64,000 nt of DNA, taken from NCBI RefSeq assembly GCF_000283155.1, contig NW_004454163.1:4926808-4990807 (forward strand), written 5' to 3'. The notes below the pieces were generated by a model. The model had not been told where the DNA came from. It did not search any database and saw only the letters and a list, made by a program, of their open reading frames with translations. The stretch's first letter is position 1; each line of letters begins with the position of its first letter. Shown here one piece after another: positions 23,633-36,064 of this stretch. The DNA is from Ceratotherium simum simum (lineage: Eukaryota; Chordata; Mammalia; Perissodactyla; Rhinocerotidae). A program made the translations under genes and the position numbers.

Positions 23633-23887
23633 CTTTTTTTGTAGGGGAAGATTCACCCTAAGCTAACATCTGTTGCCAATCTTCCTCCTTTTTTCTTCCT
23701 TTCCCCCCCGCAAAAGCCCTAGTACATAGTTGTGTCTAGTTGTAAGTGCTGGTTCTTTAATGTGAGCCATAGCCACAGCATGGATACTGACAGACAAGTG
23801 GTGTGGTTCTGTGCCCAGGAACAGAACCCGGGCTGCCAAAGCAGAGCACACCGAACTTTAACCGCTAGGGCATTAGAGCTGGCTCTC
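23633..23887 (-). mobile_element. ERE SINE copy 8, reverse
   Basis: Left poly-T, 'agctaacatctgttgcc', 'aaagccctagtacatagttg' and a right end GAGCTGGCTCTC are the reverse of the SINE. The B box is decayed ('ggaacagaacccgggc'). Perfect duplication CTAGTTCAATTTTTT at 23618-23632 and 23888-23902. Confidence 0.9.
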
Positions 23888-24079
23888 CTAGTTCAATTTT
23901 TTATTTTACAGATCAGGAAATCCTGACTGAAATTACTAAATTTATTGGTTGTACAAAAACTATTTGGGGAAGAATGCTATGAAAGAAAACCTGAATCCAA
24001 GTCCAGTGCTTTCAAATAAAACAATCTACTTCATGGAGACCAACTTATTAAAGGAAAGGAAGCTATAGAAAAGCAAATA

Positions 24080-24787
24080 ATTAAATTTTACTATATATCA
24101 ACATTTTACTTTTTTTAATTCAATGAAGATTGTAGTTGAAACATACAGACCTATTTCCTCTTCTATACAAAATTACTAGAAAAATATAATAAGAAGAAAA
24201 TGAATTGTTCCAGTAATGTAGAACTCAGTAAATTGGAAAGTCCTTTTTACAAACTACTACTAACAAAAATCTGGTTAAAATGTATTTTTTAAATCTTCTT
24301 AAAACCATCTGAGAACTAAGAAGGTAATAATGAATACCTGTGTCAACATCTGTAGAAGACGGTAATCCAGAGAAGTGAGACCAATATGTAAGGCCACTTT
24401 TCCCAGGGACAGTACTGACCTGGGAGAGGCAGCTGAGAGGCCGTGCAATGCTTGTGACAGTCACGCAAAACTCTGGAAACAAAAGATGGAATTCAAATTC
24501 TGCCAAGTTTAGGTGCCCTGGAAAATTAACCCATTCCTAGGATCGAGACCCCAGAAGTCTATATCCTAAGGAACAGAATGAAACAGAAATAAAGTCCATG
24601 TAAAGACTGCCCATAGACTGAAGCCCAGCCTCAAATCATCTGGCTGACTCAGAATTTCATGTGATGAAAGTGAGTAAAGGTGATTCTTGCCCAGCACAAA
24701 GTCAAAACCCCACACACAAAGAGACTAGATAACAGAAGTCAACAGAAAAGGAAAGATAACAGAAACTGACCCAACGGTACTACAAAT
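24080..24787. other. Unassigned non-coding, perhaps L1-flanking
   Basis: The later part (24560-24787) leads directly into L1 ORF1-like sequence and may be the matching L1 5' UTR. The earlier part shows nothing I recognise. Confidence 0.4.
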
Positions 24788-25090
24788 AGTGAAATTACCA
24801 GATAGAAACCACCTAACAACTGTGCTTAACATGTTTATAAATATAACATCAAATTTTAAAATTTCAGAACTAAAAATTATAAAAATTGATATTGCAGATT
24901 TGAAAAGAAATCAGTTAGAAATCCACAAAGTGCAAACTGCTATAACCGCAATTCTAAATTCACTGGTTCAATTTAAAAGCAGATATGACAAGGCTGAAGA
25001 AAGAATTAGTAAAACAAGTTCAGAAAAATCTATCTTGAATGAAGCATGCAGTGATAAAAGGATGGAAAATACAGAGGCAAGCATAAAATT
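24788..25090 (+). pseudogene. L1 ORF1 fragment with open frame
   Basis: Lies in an open frame of 128 codons (24789-25175) that includes SRYDKAEERIS, the coiled-coil motif (RLDKAEERIS-like) of L1 ORF1 proteins, followed by words matching the DKRMENTE region. The match ends near 25090, where the sequence changes character. Only part of the coiled coil is present; the RNA-recognition and C-terminal domains are missing. Confidence 0.55.
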
Positions 25091-25912
25091 CAGTGCTCTC
25101 AACCTCCACCTTCAGGAAGATGGAGTGGATGTACTTATCCCTATTCCTTCCCCTAAGTACAACAAAAAACCCTAGATATTATGTATAAAACAAACATAAG
25201 AAGACTTTGAAAGGTAGAGAGAAGGAAGACTAGCTAGGCACCTTGGGACCAAAGGAACAATGAGGTGGTGAGTTTCCAAGATTTTCTTTTTGCCTCATAT
25301 ATCCCAGACTTGAAGCTGAAGAAACCAGCAACCCAGAAATGCCAATGAGTGCAGACCAAATAAAGCTCTGACAAAATTCTGCTCTCTCTAGCCAAGGGAC
25401 CAAGAAAGGGGCAGCTTAGCAAGAGAGAATACATTTAGATAATAAGCTCTCTACTCTAGCCAAACACCGCAGAAAAAACTATGGCCCCACAAAGGCGGAG
25501 TGAGGAGTCTAGACTATTTCCACCTTGCTAAGTTGTAACGAGGACTCCAAATTTCCTGCTGGGGTGATGTCAGAGGAGGCCAAGTAGAAATCCAGGACTT
25601 GCATCCCCACTAGTTGGAGTCAAGGTTCCCTCTTCTCATTGTCAGTGGACACTATGTGGGGACCCTGGACTTCCACACCTCCCAACAGCAGTAATGAGGT
25701 ACCTCTTCTCTTCCCCACAGGGGCAGTGTCAGAGCAGGCTTACTAGTGAGTCACAGCTTTTACCACAACCCAGCAGTAATGAGGCCACACCCTCTGCATG
25801 ATGTCAATGGAGGCCACATAGGAAGCAGAAACTAGGCACTCCTACCCATCCTAGCTAGGGAGGTGTCAGTAGACACCTAGTGGGTAACTGGAATTCCCAC
25901 TCCTGCCCAGCA
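25090..25912 (+). repeat. L1 5' UTR-like segment with about five ~78-bp internal units
   Basis: 'cttcaggaagatggagtgg' followed by a long moderate-GC part resembles an L1 or HAL1 5' region. From about 25533 to 25912 diverged units start near 25533, 25611, 25686, 25771 and 25850. Each has a CAGTAATGAGG-like opening, a GGTGTCAGTGGAGGCC-like middle and a CTGGACTTCCACCCC-like end. Family uncertain. Confidence 0.45.
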
Positions 25913-26790
25913 ATAAGAAGTGCAAATTAAAACCACAATGAGATATCTATACACCTGTCAGAATTGCTAAAATAAAAAATAGTTGTAACGCCAATTACCA
26001 GCAAGGATTCAGAGAAACCGGGTCACTCACATTGCTGGTTAGAATGTAAGATGATACAGCTACTCTGGAAAATAGTTTGGCAGTTCCTTTTAAAATTAAA
26101 AATGGACTTGCCAATATGACCCAGCAATTGAACATATATCCCAAAGAAATGAACTTATTTTCATTCAGAAACTGGTACATGAATTCTTGTATTCTGAGGA
26201 GCTTTGTTCATAATGGCCAAAACTTGCACGCTACCCAAATGCCCTTCAATGGGTGAAAGGTTAAATAAATTGTGGTACATCTATACCATGGAGTACTACC
26301 CTGCAATAAAAAGAAACAGACTATTGATACACACAACAACTTGGATGAACCACAAATTAATTATGCTGAGTGAAAAAAAGCCAATCTCAAAAGGATATAT
26401 ATTGCATGATTCCATTATATTCATGAAATAAAGTAATTATATAGATGGAGAACAGATCAGTGGTTACCTAGGGCTAGAGGTAGGAGAGATGTAGTGATGT
26501 GGGTGATCAGGGAGTGTTATGGTGATGTACACTTAAGTATCTTGATTGTGGTAGTGCTTATACAAAGTTACACATGTGATAAAATTTCATAGAGCTATAC
26601 ACACACAAATAAGTGCATGTATTACTGGTGACATCTGAATAAGCTCTATGGTTTGTGGTTTTGATATTGTACTATAGTTACTAATGATGTTAACACTGGG
26701 GGATGATGGGTGAAGTGGGTACAAAATCTTCCTGAATATTTCTTTGCAACTTCCTGTGAATCTACAATTATTTTGAAATAAAAACCTCAA
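25913..26790 (+). mobile_element. L1 ORF2 3' end and 3' UTR
   Basis: Clear L1 ORF2 C-terminal text: 'gtgcaaattaaaaccacaat', 'cagcaattgaacatatatccc', 'catggagtactaccctgcaat', and a frame with KLWYIYTMEYYPAIKRN (26204-26431), a classic L1 ORF2p C-terminal stretch. The 3' UTR words 'gtggttacctagggctag' and 'acttaagtatcttgattgtgg' follow, ending in 'gaaataaaaacctc'. Confidence 0.8.
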
Positions 26791-27004
26791 AATAAGTAAA
26801 GTCATAAAGGAAAAGAAACAAAATGATACGTAGAAAATCCTTTTGCTTGTGGAAATTAAGACCTAATAAATAACCTATGTAAAAGAATACATCACAATGG
26901 AACTTAGCAAAATTTTGGACAACTATCATGACTATAAACATCACATGTGGGAAAGAACCAAAGCAGTAATTGGAGGAGACAATGTGTTGGTGGGAGGGAG
27001 TCTA

Positions 27005-27780
27005 TTTTAAATAGGGTATTCTGAGAAGTCCTCTTTGAGAAAGTGATGTCTAACTGTGAGGAACTGAGAGAATATGCCAAAAGACTTTAGGGAAGAGTTA
27101 TCCAGGAAGAGCTGACAGAGGTACAAAGGTCCTAAAGCAGGAATGAGTTTACAATGGCCCGGAAACAGTAATTGTAAATAATTATTAACTCTAGATTCAG
27201 TGCTAATGCAAAAGTGTAAATTAACAACAAAAAGGTCTATAGCATTGCAGCTGACATTCACCCAAAGCATTCTATCATCTGGGGCCTGATCTCTCCTGCT
27301 TGGAACCCTCAGGCTGTTTTCATCACCGTGGCAGGCTAGTTAACTTGCCAGTAGAGTAAAATGCAGATCCTTCATAGGTCTTGCCAGATTGCTGATTCAT
27401 TTGAGGCCACGTGGTAGCTTGCAATCAGCCATGGTGAGTTGATTTACACCATGGAAATCAGCAAATACAAAATCAAGGTTTTGTTTTTGTTTTTTTCTTG
27501 AGAGGTGGTTGATAAACATTTATAAGCGCACTAATACCAAACAAAGATTCCTGAGAAGATAGGTCATGAGTTGCATCATTAGCTAGAATATAAGGCTACT
27601 AGAAGAGAGGATAAGAGAATTATAGATGTGATAACTGAGTTGGGCTAGGTTATCAAAGCTGGAATGGGTTCCACTTAGAGAACAATGAATAGATAATTTG
27701 GTTCTAGAAATGGGATTATGAGGAAGAACAGACAGTCATAAAAATGGAATGGTGGGTAAGGGAAAGTGTTAATTTCAGGC
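27005..27780 (+). repeat. Ancient long repeat, copy A (partial)
   Basis: The first 160 bases ('ctttgagaaagtgatgtctaactgtgaggaactgag', 'gggaagagttatccaggaagag', 'aggtcctaaagcaggaatgag' in pieces) match the segment at about 56480-56620 in order and spacing. After that the match fades. No coding frame. Confidence 0.45.
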
Positions 27781-28099
27781 TAAAAAGTTTGCACATCAAT
27801 TGTTTCAAACCTTTTATCTTAAACTCTCTATTTCCAACTTCTCCTTTTTGAAAAATATCACCTCCTTTTACAGAGAGGAAATAGAAGGAATCAGATTTAA
27901 ATTCTAATTTGTTATCACCAAACCCACAAACTAAACACGTCTGTGCCCTTCCTGGCCTCCTTCTGTTCTGACAATGTAGGTGTATCCCTTAGCTGGTTTG
28001 TCTTATTGCTCTGCTTGTGCCAGGGGGCACATAACATCCTCCTGCTTGACTTATTACTTCCAATTACAGTTGTAAAATTCTTACCTTAGTAGAACTCTC

Positions 28100-28690
28100 T
28101 TTTGTGCTCTTTTCTTAAAACAGTCATTTCTCTTGGTATTCATGAAGCCACACATTCCTTTCTTTTCAACCTCCTTACAGTAAATGGAAATGCCTTTCTT
28201 TCCACTACTATGATTGTTTATGAAAACCACTTCAACAGAGCATCCCTTCACTCTCTATCCACTTACTCTACTCTATTTTCTTCTAATGACTCATTATTAC
28301 TTAACATTATATTGCATTTTTATAATCTTTCCCTTTATTCTCCCTTTTCTCCATTAGAATTTAAAGTCTGTGTTGCTCACTGCTGTAGTCCTAGCCTCTA
28401 CAACAGCACCATTAAATAGAACTTTCTAAAATCTGTGCTGTCCAAAATGGTAGGCAGTACATTAGCCACATGATCACATGGAATCATTATTGAGCTCTTG
28501 AAATGTAGCTAATGTAACCAAGGAATAGATTTTTAATTTTATTCCTTTTAATTCACTTAAATTAAATAGCCACATATGACTAGTGGCTACTATATTGGAC
28601 AGCACTATTACAATGCCTAGCACATAGGAGGGTTCAATAAAATCTTGTTGAAAATGAAAAGATGCATGAATGAAAAAAAGTACATGAAAT
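28100..28690 (+). mobile_element. L2 LINE 3' fragment, split by a DNA transposon
   Basis: 'ggtattcatgaagccacacattcc', 'cattagaatttaaagtctgtg' and 'gtagtcctagcctctacaac' are L2 3' words. The tail continues after the insertion as 'caatgcctagcacataggaggg', 'tcaataaaatcttgttgaa' and 'gaatgaa'. The split dates the hAT element as younger than the L2. The 105-codon frame at 28102 is L2 sequence, not a gene. Confidence 0.65.
28433..28607. mobile_element. hAT-type DNA element (CAGTGCTGTCCAAT class)
   Basis: Left end CTGTGCTGTCCAAAATGG and right end TATTGGACAGCACTA are inverted relatives of each other. Inside are 'agccacatgatcac' and 'ggctactatattgg', the subterminal words typical of this class. It interrupts the L2 copy. 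Confidence 0.65.
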
Positions 28691-28894
28691 TATGAAATTC
28701 CTGCAGTCAGTTTATAATCTTACATATTTGGCTTGGGACTATCATCTTCCCCTCTATTATAAGCTTTCTGACATTGGTTCTGTTATTCAGTTTTCTATTA
28801 GAATTTTTAGTTGTTTCCATACTTGACTAGCATATTACACATGAATTACCTTTCTTTCAACACTCTTAGACTGGCATCTCAGAAAATCACTATA

Positions 28895-29114
28895 GGGCCG
28901 GCCCTGTGGCTTGGTGGTTAAGTGCACGCGCTGCGATGCTGGCGGCCCGGGTTCGGATCCCGGGTGCGCATCGAGGCACCACTTCTCCGTTCATCCTGAG
29001 GCCGAGTCCCACATGCAGCAACTAGAAGGATGTGCAGCTACGACACACAACTATCCACTGGGGCTTTGGGGGGAAAAATAAAATAAATAAAATCTTTAAA
29101 AAAAAAAAAAAAAA
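28895..29114 (+). mobile_element. ERE SINE copy 9 (short type, well preserved)
   Basis: Head GGGCCGGCCCTGTGGCTTGG, intact B box (GGTTCGGATCC), 'agcaactagaaggatgtgca', 'actggggctttgggggg', then an AAATAAAATC and poly-A tail. Perfect 14-bp duplication AGAAAATCACTATA at 28881-28894 and 29115-29128. Among the youngest copies by preservation. From head to GATGTGCA is 142 bp, the same as copy 3. Confidence 0.95.
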
Positions 29115-29329
29115 AGAAAATCACTATATTCCTCAAATTTTCTTTGCTTCCTCATTGCTAAAACAAAATTTCGGAGCTCTCTATCTTTCTGGACAGAAAA
29201 CTCTCTCACTTTACCCATTTTCTCTCATGATTTTATTTGTAATAGTTTATTTTAAATATTATTGTGAAATATTGCATAGCAATATAAAAAAGTAACCTTG
29301 TATCCTACAGTGCAGCCTAAGAAGTAAGC

Positions 29330-29990
29330 AGTTATTAATAACTCAAATTCCACGTATTCCTCAGTGGTCACATTTCCCTTCCTCCCTCACCAGAAATTAC
29401 AACCATCAAATATATAATCCCCATGGTTTCAGTTTATTTTTATTACATATATCTCTCAAAACAATATACTGTATAGTATTGGTTTAGAGTTTTGCAACAT
29501 TATATAAATATTATACTCTACTAATCATTCTACAACTTCTTTTTTACTTGTTTAGTATATTTTTGAAATTTATCTATGTTGTTACACATAGCTGTCTTTC
29601 ATTCTTCTTCATTGCTGTATAGAATTCCACTGTTTTAGTATACCATTCTCCTACTGATGACCATTTCACTTGTTTTCAGATATTTTCCCTATGGTAACTA
29701 AATCTGCTATAAGATTATTGTATACTTTTCTTTGTATCTTATACTAGAGTATCTCTAGCATATACACATGGAGAAATACATACTATGTTCTGTTTGTTTC
29801 TTTTAATCTTCAACAGTTCTAGGTATAGTCCTTTGTTATTAATATGCATTACAAAGATCTTCTCCAGTTTATTCCAGTGTTTTTATTTGAAAAAATATTT
29901 ATTTTTAATGGGATTAGCATATAAATCAGTTTGGGTCACCAAGTGCCCAAATCCACCAACAATATCAAAAGTCAGTAGTTAGAAAACTAG
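29330..29990 (-). mobile_element. L1-like 3' fragment, reverse
   Basis: Reads as the antisense of an L1 ORF2 end: 'ttatctatgttgttacacatagc', 'cttcttcattgctgtatagaattccactg', 'ctactgatgaccatttcacttg'. Stop-rich and diverged; boundaries are estimates. Confidence 0.55.
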
Positions 29991-30779
29991 TCCCCAACAC
30001 CCGCAAAAATTAAAGTCAATGATAGTAAGTACCATCTACTCTTCTAAAACCTAATTAATTATCTGTATTTGTAGATTTTATCTTTGTAAGATGCTGTCTC
30101 TTTTTATCCATGTTAATTTAATGGCTTTGAGAAGGCTATGAAAGTAATGTGCTTCTTTCATATTCTCATGAAAATGTTAAGCAACTTTACCCTATCTTAA
30201 ATCATCTCAGTAGCCATGATTCCCTCACACATTCTTTCCCAAACAGTGCAAACATACTTAAAATCTTCTAGTAATTATGAAAATCATATTTATTTGTCTA
30301 TTCTTACTGGCTTTATCTATAGTTCAGCTGTTATATTTTATTCTAATCTAAATATACCTGATAATAGTTAAAAATCTACATTCTTTTCACAAAGGAGATA
30401 AAAAAACCTCTGACAATGGGAAATACTTCATAAACTGTTGGAATATTCAAAAAATATTTACTTACATTTTGCCAGCTTTTTACCCCATAATATAGCTGAG
30501 ATTTTAAATTCATTTAAAGTTATGATTCAAGCAAAAATCATGCCAAATAGTCTATCTATATAGCTTCTGCACCCCTAAACCAGGTTAAACATAGCCGCTT
30601 AAAAGCATAGAATACAAATGCAAACCGTCAAGCAAGGCAGCAAACAGGAATCAGAGTCAGAATCTGGCCAAGGTCATTAATCAGAGATTTGGATCTTGAC
30701 TGAGTGGAGGAATGACTAACCAGTGCTGAGACTAGTGATCTAAAACATCTAAACCAGATTGCCAATTATATTGGTTCTC
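29991..30779. other. Unassigned non-coding stretch
   Basis: AT-rich DNA without recognised repeats, long frames or simple repeats. Confidence 0.5.
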
Positions 30780-31400
30780 CTATAGTTGCAGATGAGAGAA
30801 ACTCAGCTTAAGCAAAAAACAAAACAAAAAACCTATAACATGAAAAGGAGTATCTTTGGAAAAGATACTGGTTAATTAATGGGAAATATTAGCACTTCAT
30901 CCATAAGAGAAGCAGGAATACAGAGACTCACATGCCATCAGCATTCTCTCTGCCTCCACCTCAGATATTCTTTTCATAGACATTCTAGTTTTCTTTCTAC
31001 AACTTTACTTTTTCCTATGTTTCAGAAATCTTGGCTGCTGACACCTCCTGAGTTTTATATGGCAGAGCTTCAGCCACCATATAGAGATGGTGCTCATTCT
31101 TTCTCAGATTTGATTCCAGTTACTCCTGGGAGGATCTTAATTAGCCTTACTTGGGCCAAGTGCCTATATTTGACCCAATCAATTGTTGCTGGGAAGTCAG
31201 GATACTGTTATTGTACTAGCTTGAGTCTGTTCTATATTCCTGGCCAAAATTACGGCCAGGGGTGAGGTTGCTGTCTATTAGCATAACTGCCTTCACTATA
31301 ATGTTGGGAATGGTTGAGGCTGGGGAGAAGATAAGGAAGTAAGTCTAAGCAGACACTACTAGAGGCTCTATTCCAAAAATGGCAGGAGACTAACAGGTGG
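30780..31400. repeat. Ancient LINE-like repeat with a 128-codon chance frame
   Basis: The segment 'aaactcagcttaagcaaaaaa' and, near 31130-31200, 'cttacttgggccaagtgcc' and 'acccaatcaattgttgctggg' match an old mammalian repeat that I remember with a CCAATCA-type word. The 128-codon frame at 30879-31265 lies wholly within it and has no domain that I recognise, so I do not call it a gene. Confidence 0.4.
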
Positions 31401-31859
31401 TGCTTCTACACCAAAAGGAAGAATATTTTGACAATCATGCAGGGATGTTTCTGACAATTCAAGTTTTTCCAACAGTGAACAAAGCTATGTTGTGAGGTAG
31501 AAAGCATTATATCGCTAAAAGTAATTAAGGAGAAGCTACAAAATCATTTATTAAGTTATTATGTAGGAAGGATGTGGAAAATGTCCAAGAGACTGGACTG
31601 AATTACCTTCCAGGATCTGCTTCACTTTAATATTCGATAATGCTTGATTTATTTCATTTTAGCCATTCATTGATTCATTTAGCAATTTTTAGCTTGCATC
31701 TAGTTTACGTCAGTATGCTACTTGTTTAGGGTACAAAAGAATAAGACATATTCTGCGCCCTCGAAGTATTCACCAATTTGATTATATATTGTATATATTT
31801 AGTAACACCAAGGAATTTTAACACAAGGCCTAGAAATTACATGTCTGTGAGACAATAAA

Positions 31860-32220
31860 AATATTTCTTGGTATGTTCCTGTCACCCCTTGCCTCTTTAC
31901 CACATGTTCTGTATTCTAGCAGCACCAATCATCAGAACAAGCCACACACTTCCATGCTGCCATTCCCTTGCACATTCTTTTTACTCTCTATCTAATATAA
32001 TGGCTCCTTTTACTTCTCACCACAAAACAAATTTACTTACTCCTTCTCCCTGTACTTCCCTATCACTTCAGTTTCGTATTGTACTTATCATACAGTCTCT
32101 TAAATAATTGTGCACATGTATATTTTCTCCCTGAATTAAGAGATCTGAGAGGACAAGGATGTTGTTTTATTTACTTTTTATGATCAAAACCCAACAGAGT
32201 AAAAACTCAAAAACTGTTAG
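31860..32220 (+). mobile_element. L2 LINE 3' fragment
   Basis: 'cttgcctctttaccacatgttctg', 'catgctgccattcccttgcac', 'gagaggacaaggatgttgttttatttac' and 'caacagagtaaaaactcaa' follow the order of the L2 3' end (the 'gagggcaggga...' segment is degraded). The 79-codon frame at 31868 lies in it. Confidence 0.55.
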
Positions 32221-32364
32221 ATTGTAATAAGATGAAGATTGTGAACAGTGGGAAATTTTTGAACGAAATGTGATCTTGAAAATCAAAGTTTGAGGTATTA
32301 ATAAAACAAAATAAAATAATTGGCACTTACATATAATTATAAAGAGCTTAAAGACAACATTTGT

Positions 32365-32611
32365 GGGGGCTGGCCCCATGGCGTAGTAGTTAAGTTCGGC
32401 GTGCTCCACTTCAGCGGCCCAGCTTTTCGGGTTTGGATCCTGGGCGTGGACCTACACCACTTGTCAGCCACGCTGAGGCGGCAACTCACATACAAAATAG
32501 AGGAAGATTGGCACAGATGTTAGCTCAGGGCTAGTCTTTCTCAAGCAAAAAAAAAAAGAAAAAGATTGGTGACAGATGTTAGCTCAGGGCAAATCTTCCT
32601 CACCAAAAAAA
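32365..32611 (+). mobile_element. ERE SINE copy 10 (long tail type)
   Basis: Head GGGGGCTGGCCCCATGGCG, B box drifted to GGTTTGGATCC, and two tail units with GATGTTAGCTCAGGGC separated by an A-run. Duplication AAAGACAACATTT at 32350-32362 and 32612-32624. Confidence 0.92.
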
Positions 32612-32624
32612 AAAGACAACATTT

Positions 32625-33799
32625 TATCATAAAGAGAAGTAACATAACCTTGCCTTAAACATAGAAAAGATTCATATTTATAATAAACTATAGGTCAATA
32701 TTCCAATCACAGATTCTGGGAAAAACATTTCAGTTTTTAACATGCAATCATTATGGTCCATTCTTGACAACCATTTTCAAAGTTATTTCAAGAAACAAGG
32801 AAGAAAAATGTTTGTCAAATAAAGCACAAACATTAAAACAGACAGTGATACTGAACATGCATTTATCAAATACTGACTTTCATTTTAACCCAAGTTCTAA
32901 AATTTTTAAAATCCTATTTTAGAAATTCATAATACCACAATAATAATAGAAGAAAGAATAAATCCGGCCTTGAGTGTTGTTTTTACAAAGAACATTTTTC
33001 TAATCTTTTTATTTTTTATTATACAATAATAGGTTAGATTATTTTGTGACAATGTTGAGGTATTGCAAAATAGTAAAGAAAATTGTTAAAAGACAAGGCA
33101 TTTTTCCACATCTTTCCTATACATAGCTATAATAATTTCTTTTATAAGTCTTTAAACTCTATTCCTCTGATTCCCAATCTCTTCTCTCTTTCTTTGATGA
33201 AGTTCTATTGACTTTATGTCTGTATTACATCCAATAGATTAAAGATGCATTAAATATTACATCTCATGGTTTTACTAAAGCTGAGCACATCTTCAGAAAG
33301 ATTAAATATCATCTTTCCCTACAAATCAAATTAGAACTGAAAAAGTCAGTTTCTACACATATATTCACAAAGATATCTCATATTGTATTCTGAATTTGTC
33401 TGAGTAAAGAGATGAGCCTTTCACCTTCTGGTAATTACTTGAGACATAAAGAATGGCAAGCAATTCAAATCAGCTTTCATGATGTTAAATTATTTCATAG
33501 GTCAATATCATGTATTAAATTATTATTTCATCTTTGAGTCACATCAAACAATTTTATAGTGAGTGTACTGAGAAACGTTTACATTTTCTGACAAAATATA
33601 AAATACTTAAATTGTTCATATTCAATAATTACTTTATGACTCAACTGTAAAATAACAAATTCTTATAAATTTGAAGTTTCAAAATTCTTATGGAACAAAA
33701 TACTCTGTTAATTAGAAAATACTATGCTATTATACTGTGAGATAGCTTCTGCTCCTGAAGAAGTGTGCCTTTTTTTTAATTTTACTTTTTTTAGAATGT
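32625..33799. other. Unassigned non-coding stretch
   Basis: About 1.2 kb of AT-rich DNA with no frame, simple repeat or recognised element. If single-copy, it is one of the cleaner places to look for conserved non-coding sequence. Confidence 0.5.
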
Positions 33800-34160
33800 C
33801 AGTAACTATTTATTGAATACTTCTGCCTATCTCTGATAGATATTTTGAGGAATATAAATAAATTATGAGACACCACCCCTGTGCTCCAAAAATTACAATT
33901 TATTTGGAGATAGTACTAATTCATGAACTAGCTAGAGGAGTCTTGACCCAGGGAAAACAAAAATGATAGCTTGTACTTAAAACATACCACGTAAGCATTT
34001 ACTCCTCACAACAACCTATGAGGTAGGTACCATTCCTGGCCTATTTTGCAAAGGAGACCCTAAGGCACTGAGAGGTTAAACACTTGACAGTGTCTTGTAG
34101 CTGGGCAGTGCAGAGCCAGACTGAGCCCTGAGTCGATCACTGTGCTGTACTCCTGCTAAA
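33800..34160 (+). repeat. MIR-type SINE and adjacent old repeat
   Basis: 33990-34150 reads like a sense MIR: 'tactcctcacaacaacctatgaggtaggtacc', 'gcactgagaggttaaacacttg', 'tagctgggcagtgcagagcc'. The piece 33805-33930 with 'atttattgaatacttctgcc' and 'gacaccacccctgtgctcc' belongs to another old mammalian repeat that I cannot name. Confidence 0.6.
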
Positions 34161-34555
34161 GAGACACCAGGGAGGTCTTATACTCAGGGTTCCTAGACTG
34201 AAACAAAAGTAAGAGAAGAGTTCTCAGGACCTTTTAATGTACTATTCTGTGCAGTAACTCTTTAAAAACAAGAATAAAATGTGCAGTATTTCTCAGTCGT
34301 AAAACGTAAACCTGGTTTGAACAGAATCAAGCGAAATGATTACAAAGTCTCTGTTTAAGACTATAGAATTAGTCTCAAAATCAAATAGATTAAAAGCTTA
34401 AATGTAAAAGAAAAAATAAACAGCTAGACAAAACTATTTATGTAAAAATAAGATGAGAAAGGCCTCTTTGAGCATAACACTATAAACACATAAAGTTCTA
34501 GAGATGTGACTTCATAAAAATTTAAACCTGCCCAGCTATAAAAAATATCACTCAA

Positions 34556-34746
34556 GGGACCAGCCCCATGGCCTAGGGGTTAAGTTTGGCGTGCTCTGCT
34601 TTGGTGGCCTGGGTTTGGTCCCCAGCTGCTGACCTACACCACTCGTTGGTGGCAATGCTGTGGCAGTGACCCACATACAAAATAGAGGGAAACTGGCACA
34701 GATGTTAGCTCAGGGTGAATCTTCCTGAAGTGAAAAAAAAAAAAAA
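34556..34746 (+). mobile_element. ERE-related SINE copy 11
   Basis: Head GGGACCAGCCCCATGGCC, 'gggtttggtccccagctgctgacc' in place of the B box, one tail unit with GATGTTAGCTCAGGG, then poly-A. Duplication ATCACTCAA at 34547-34555 and 34747-34755. Confidence 0.9.
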
Positions 34747-34755
34747 ATCACTCAA

Positions 34756-36064
34756 ATCTGGAAGAGATACTTAAAATGTGGGGTAAGAAAGAGTTTCTGG
34801 CTTAATATATAAATAGTTAGAAAAATTGCTAAGAAAAAATGAAATACTCAAACAGAAAAAATGAACAAGGGACCTGGAACTGGTAAACTTGTAATCCCTC
34901 ACACACACACACACACAGACACAGACATACACACTGGGGGAGAGAGAGCAAATTAATATAGGAAAAGTGTTTAGTCTCCAGCTGATAACAAGATAGAAGG
35001 TTTTTTGCAGAAGTGAGAAGTAATAGAAGTAATAGAATCTTATCACATAGCAAAAGGTAATACAGACATGCAAACTGCAAAAGAATGTAACATAAGGCAG
35101 TAACATATTTATGTTGTGAATGGATACATTACCTGAATCCTATAGGGGAGAGAAAATAATATGTAATTAAATAATATCCATTTCTTTTGGAGAAAGCAAA
35201 CCATAAAATTAAAAAAAAAAAAAAGGACCTCTATTAATTCAGGGAACCATACTTAATGAATAGAAAATTTAAAGAAAAATCACTTAAACTAGAAATTCTT
35301 TTTATTCAGGTAACCATGTTGCAAATCCCTTATCTTCATTAATCATTTAAACTAGAGGATGTAGAATATTTGCAACCCACTGAACCAAAGAACCTATTTG
35401 TTAACAAAAGTAAGCTTAAATTTGAGATTGCCTCACTGATAGTTAGGTTATATATTCTGCGTTTTCTAGTCGTTTGGTGTAAAAGATAAGCACCTTCTTG
35501 TAAAATTATTTTCTCTCCTACCTAAAATGTAAACATTTTTTTTCAACACTTTTGGTATATGTATAGATAATTATGAGATATAATAAGGCACAGCTACTAT
35601 AAGAAATAATATTGTTCATAAATTGAATTTTATTTTAATCACTTCATATATATCTGCACCTACAAAAAGTTATCTGCCAAAATGATTAGGCTTTTTTTCC
35701 TAAATTCGAAAAATTCCAGAACAGCCTTGCTTAAATGAAAGTAGGCCTCTGAGAACATCTAAACCGAAACATATTAAACCTATTATGGAGCTTTATTCTT
35801 AGATACCATTTTTTTATCAATGTACCACTGCTTATCAGCAGAATATAATATTAAATGTACAATGAAAGAATTTTTGATTAAATATTCTTTTATATCTTAA
35901 CTATTCTGAATTATATTTTGGGATTGTGGTAGAATCAATATTATGTGTTCATTGCATAATCTTCTCTTCCTGGGCACATAGGAAAACTTATATTGGAGTG
36001 GTTCTTGACCATATAAAAATTCCATTTGCTCCTCCAATTCTATTTTCCTTTCCATAGCAACTTT
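34756..36064. other. Non-coding with a CA microsatellite
   Basis: Contains the (CA)n tract at about 34899-34935 and an A-run near 35210. Nothing else recognised. The reverse-strand frames of 83-111 codons at 34771-35106 read through the CA tract (runs of CVCVCV) and are artefacts of the repeat. Confidence 0.6.
34899..34935. repeat. (CA)n microsatellite, interrupted
   Basis: About nine CA units, then interrupted CAGACACAGACATACACAC. Likely polymorphic. Confidence 0.85.

Noticed and set aside
24789..25175. 128-codon frame as a possible host gene
   Set aside because: The KAEERIS motif and surrounding nucleotide words identify it as an L1 ORF1 remnant.
30879..31265. 128-codon plus-strand frame
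   Set aside because: Lies inside an old interspersed repeat, lacks any recognisable domain, and is compatible with chance for this length of DNA.
34771..35106. Reverse-strand frames of 83-111 codons rich in C and V
   Set aside because: They read through the (CA)n microsatellite; no domain and no splice context.
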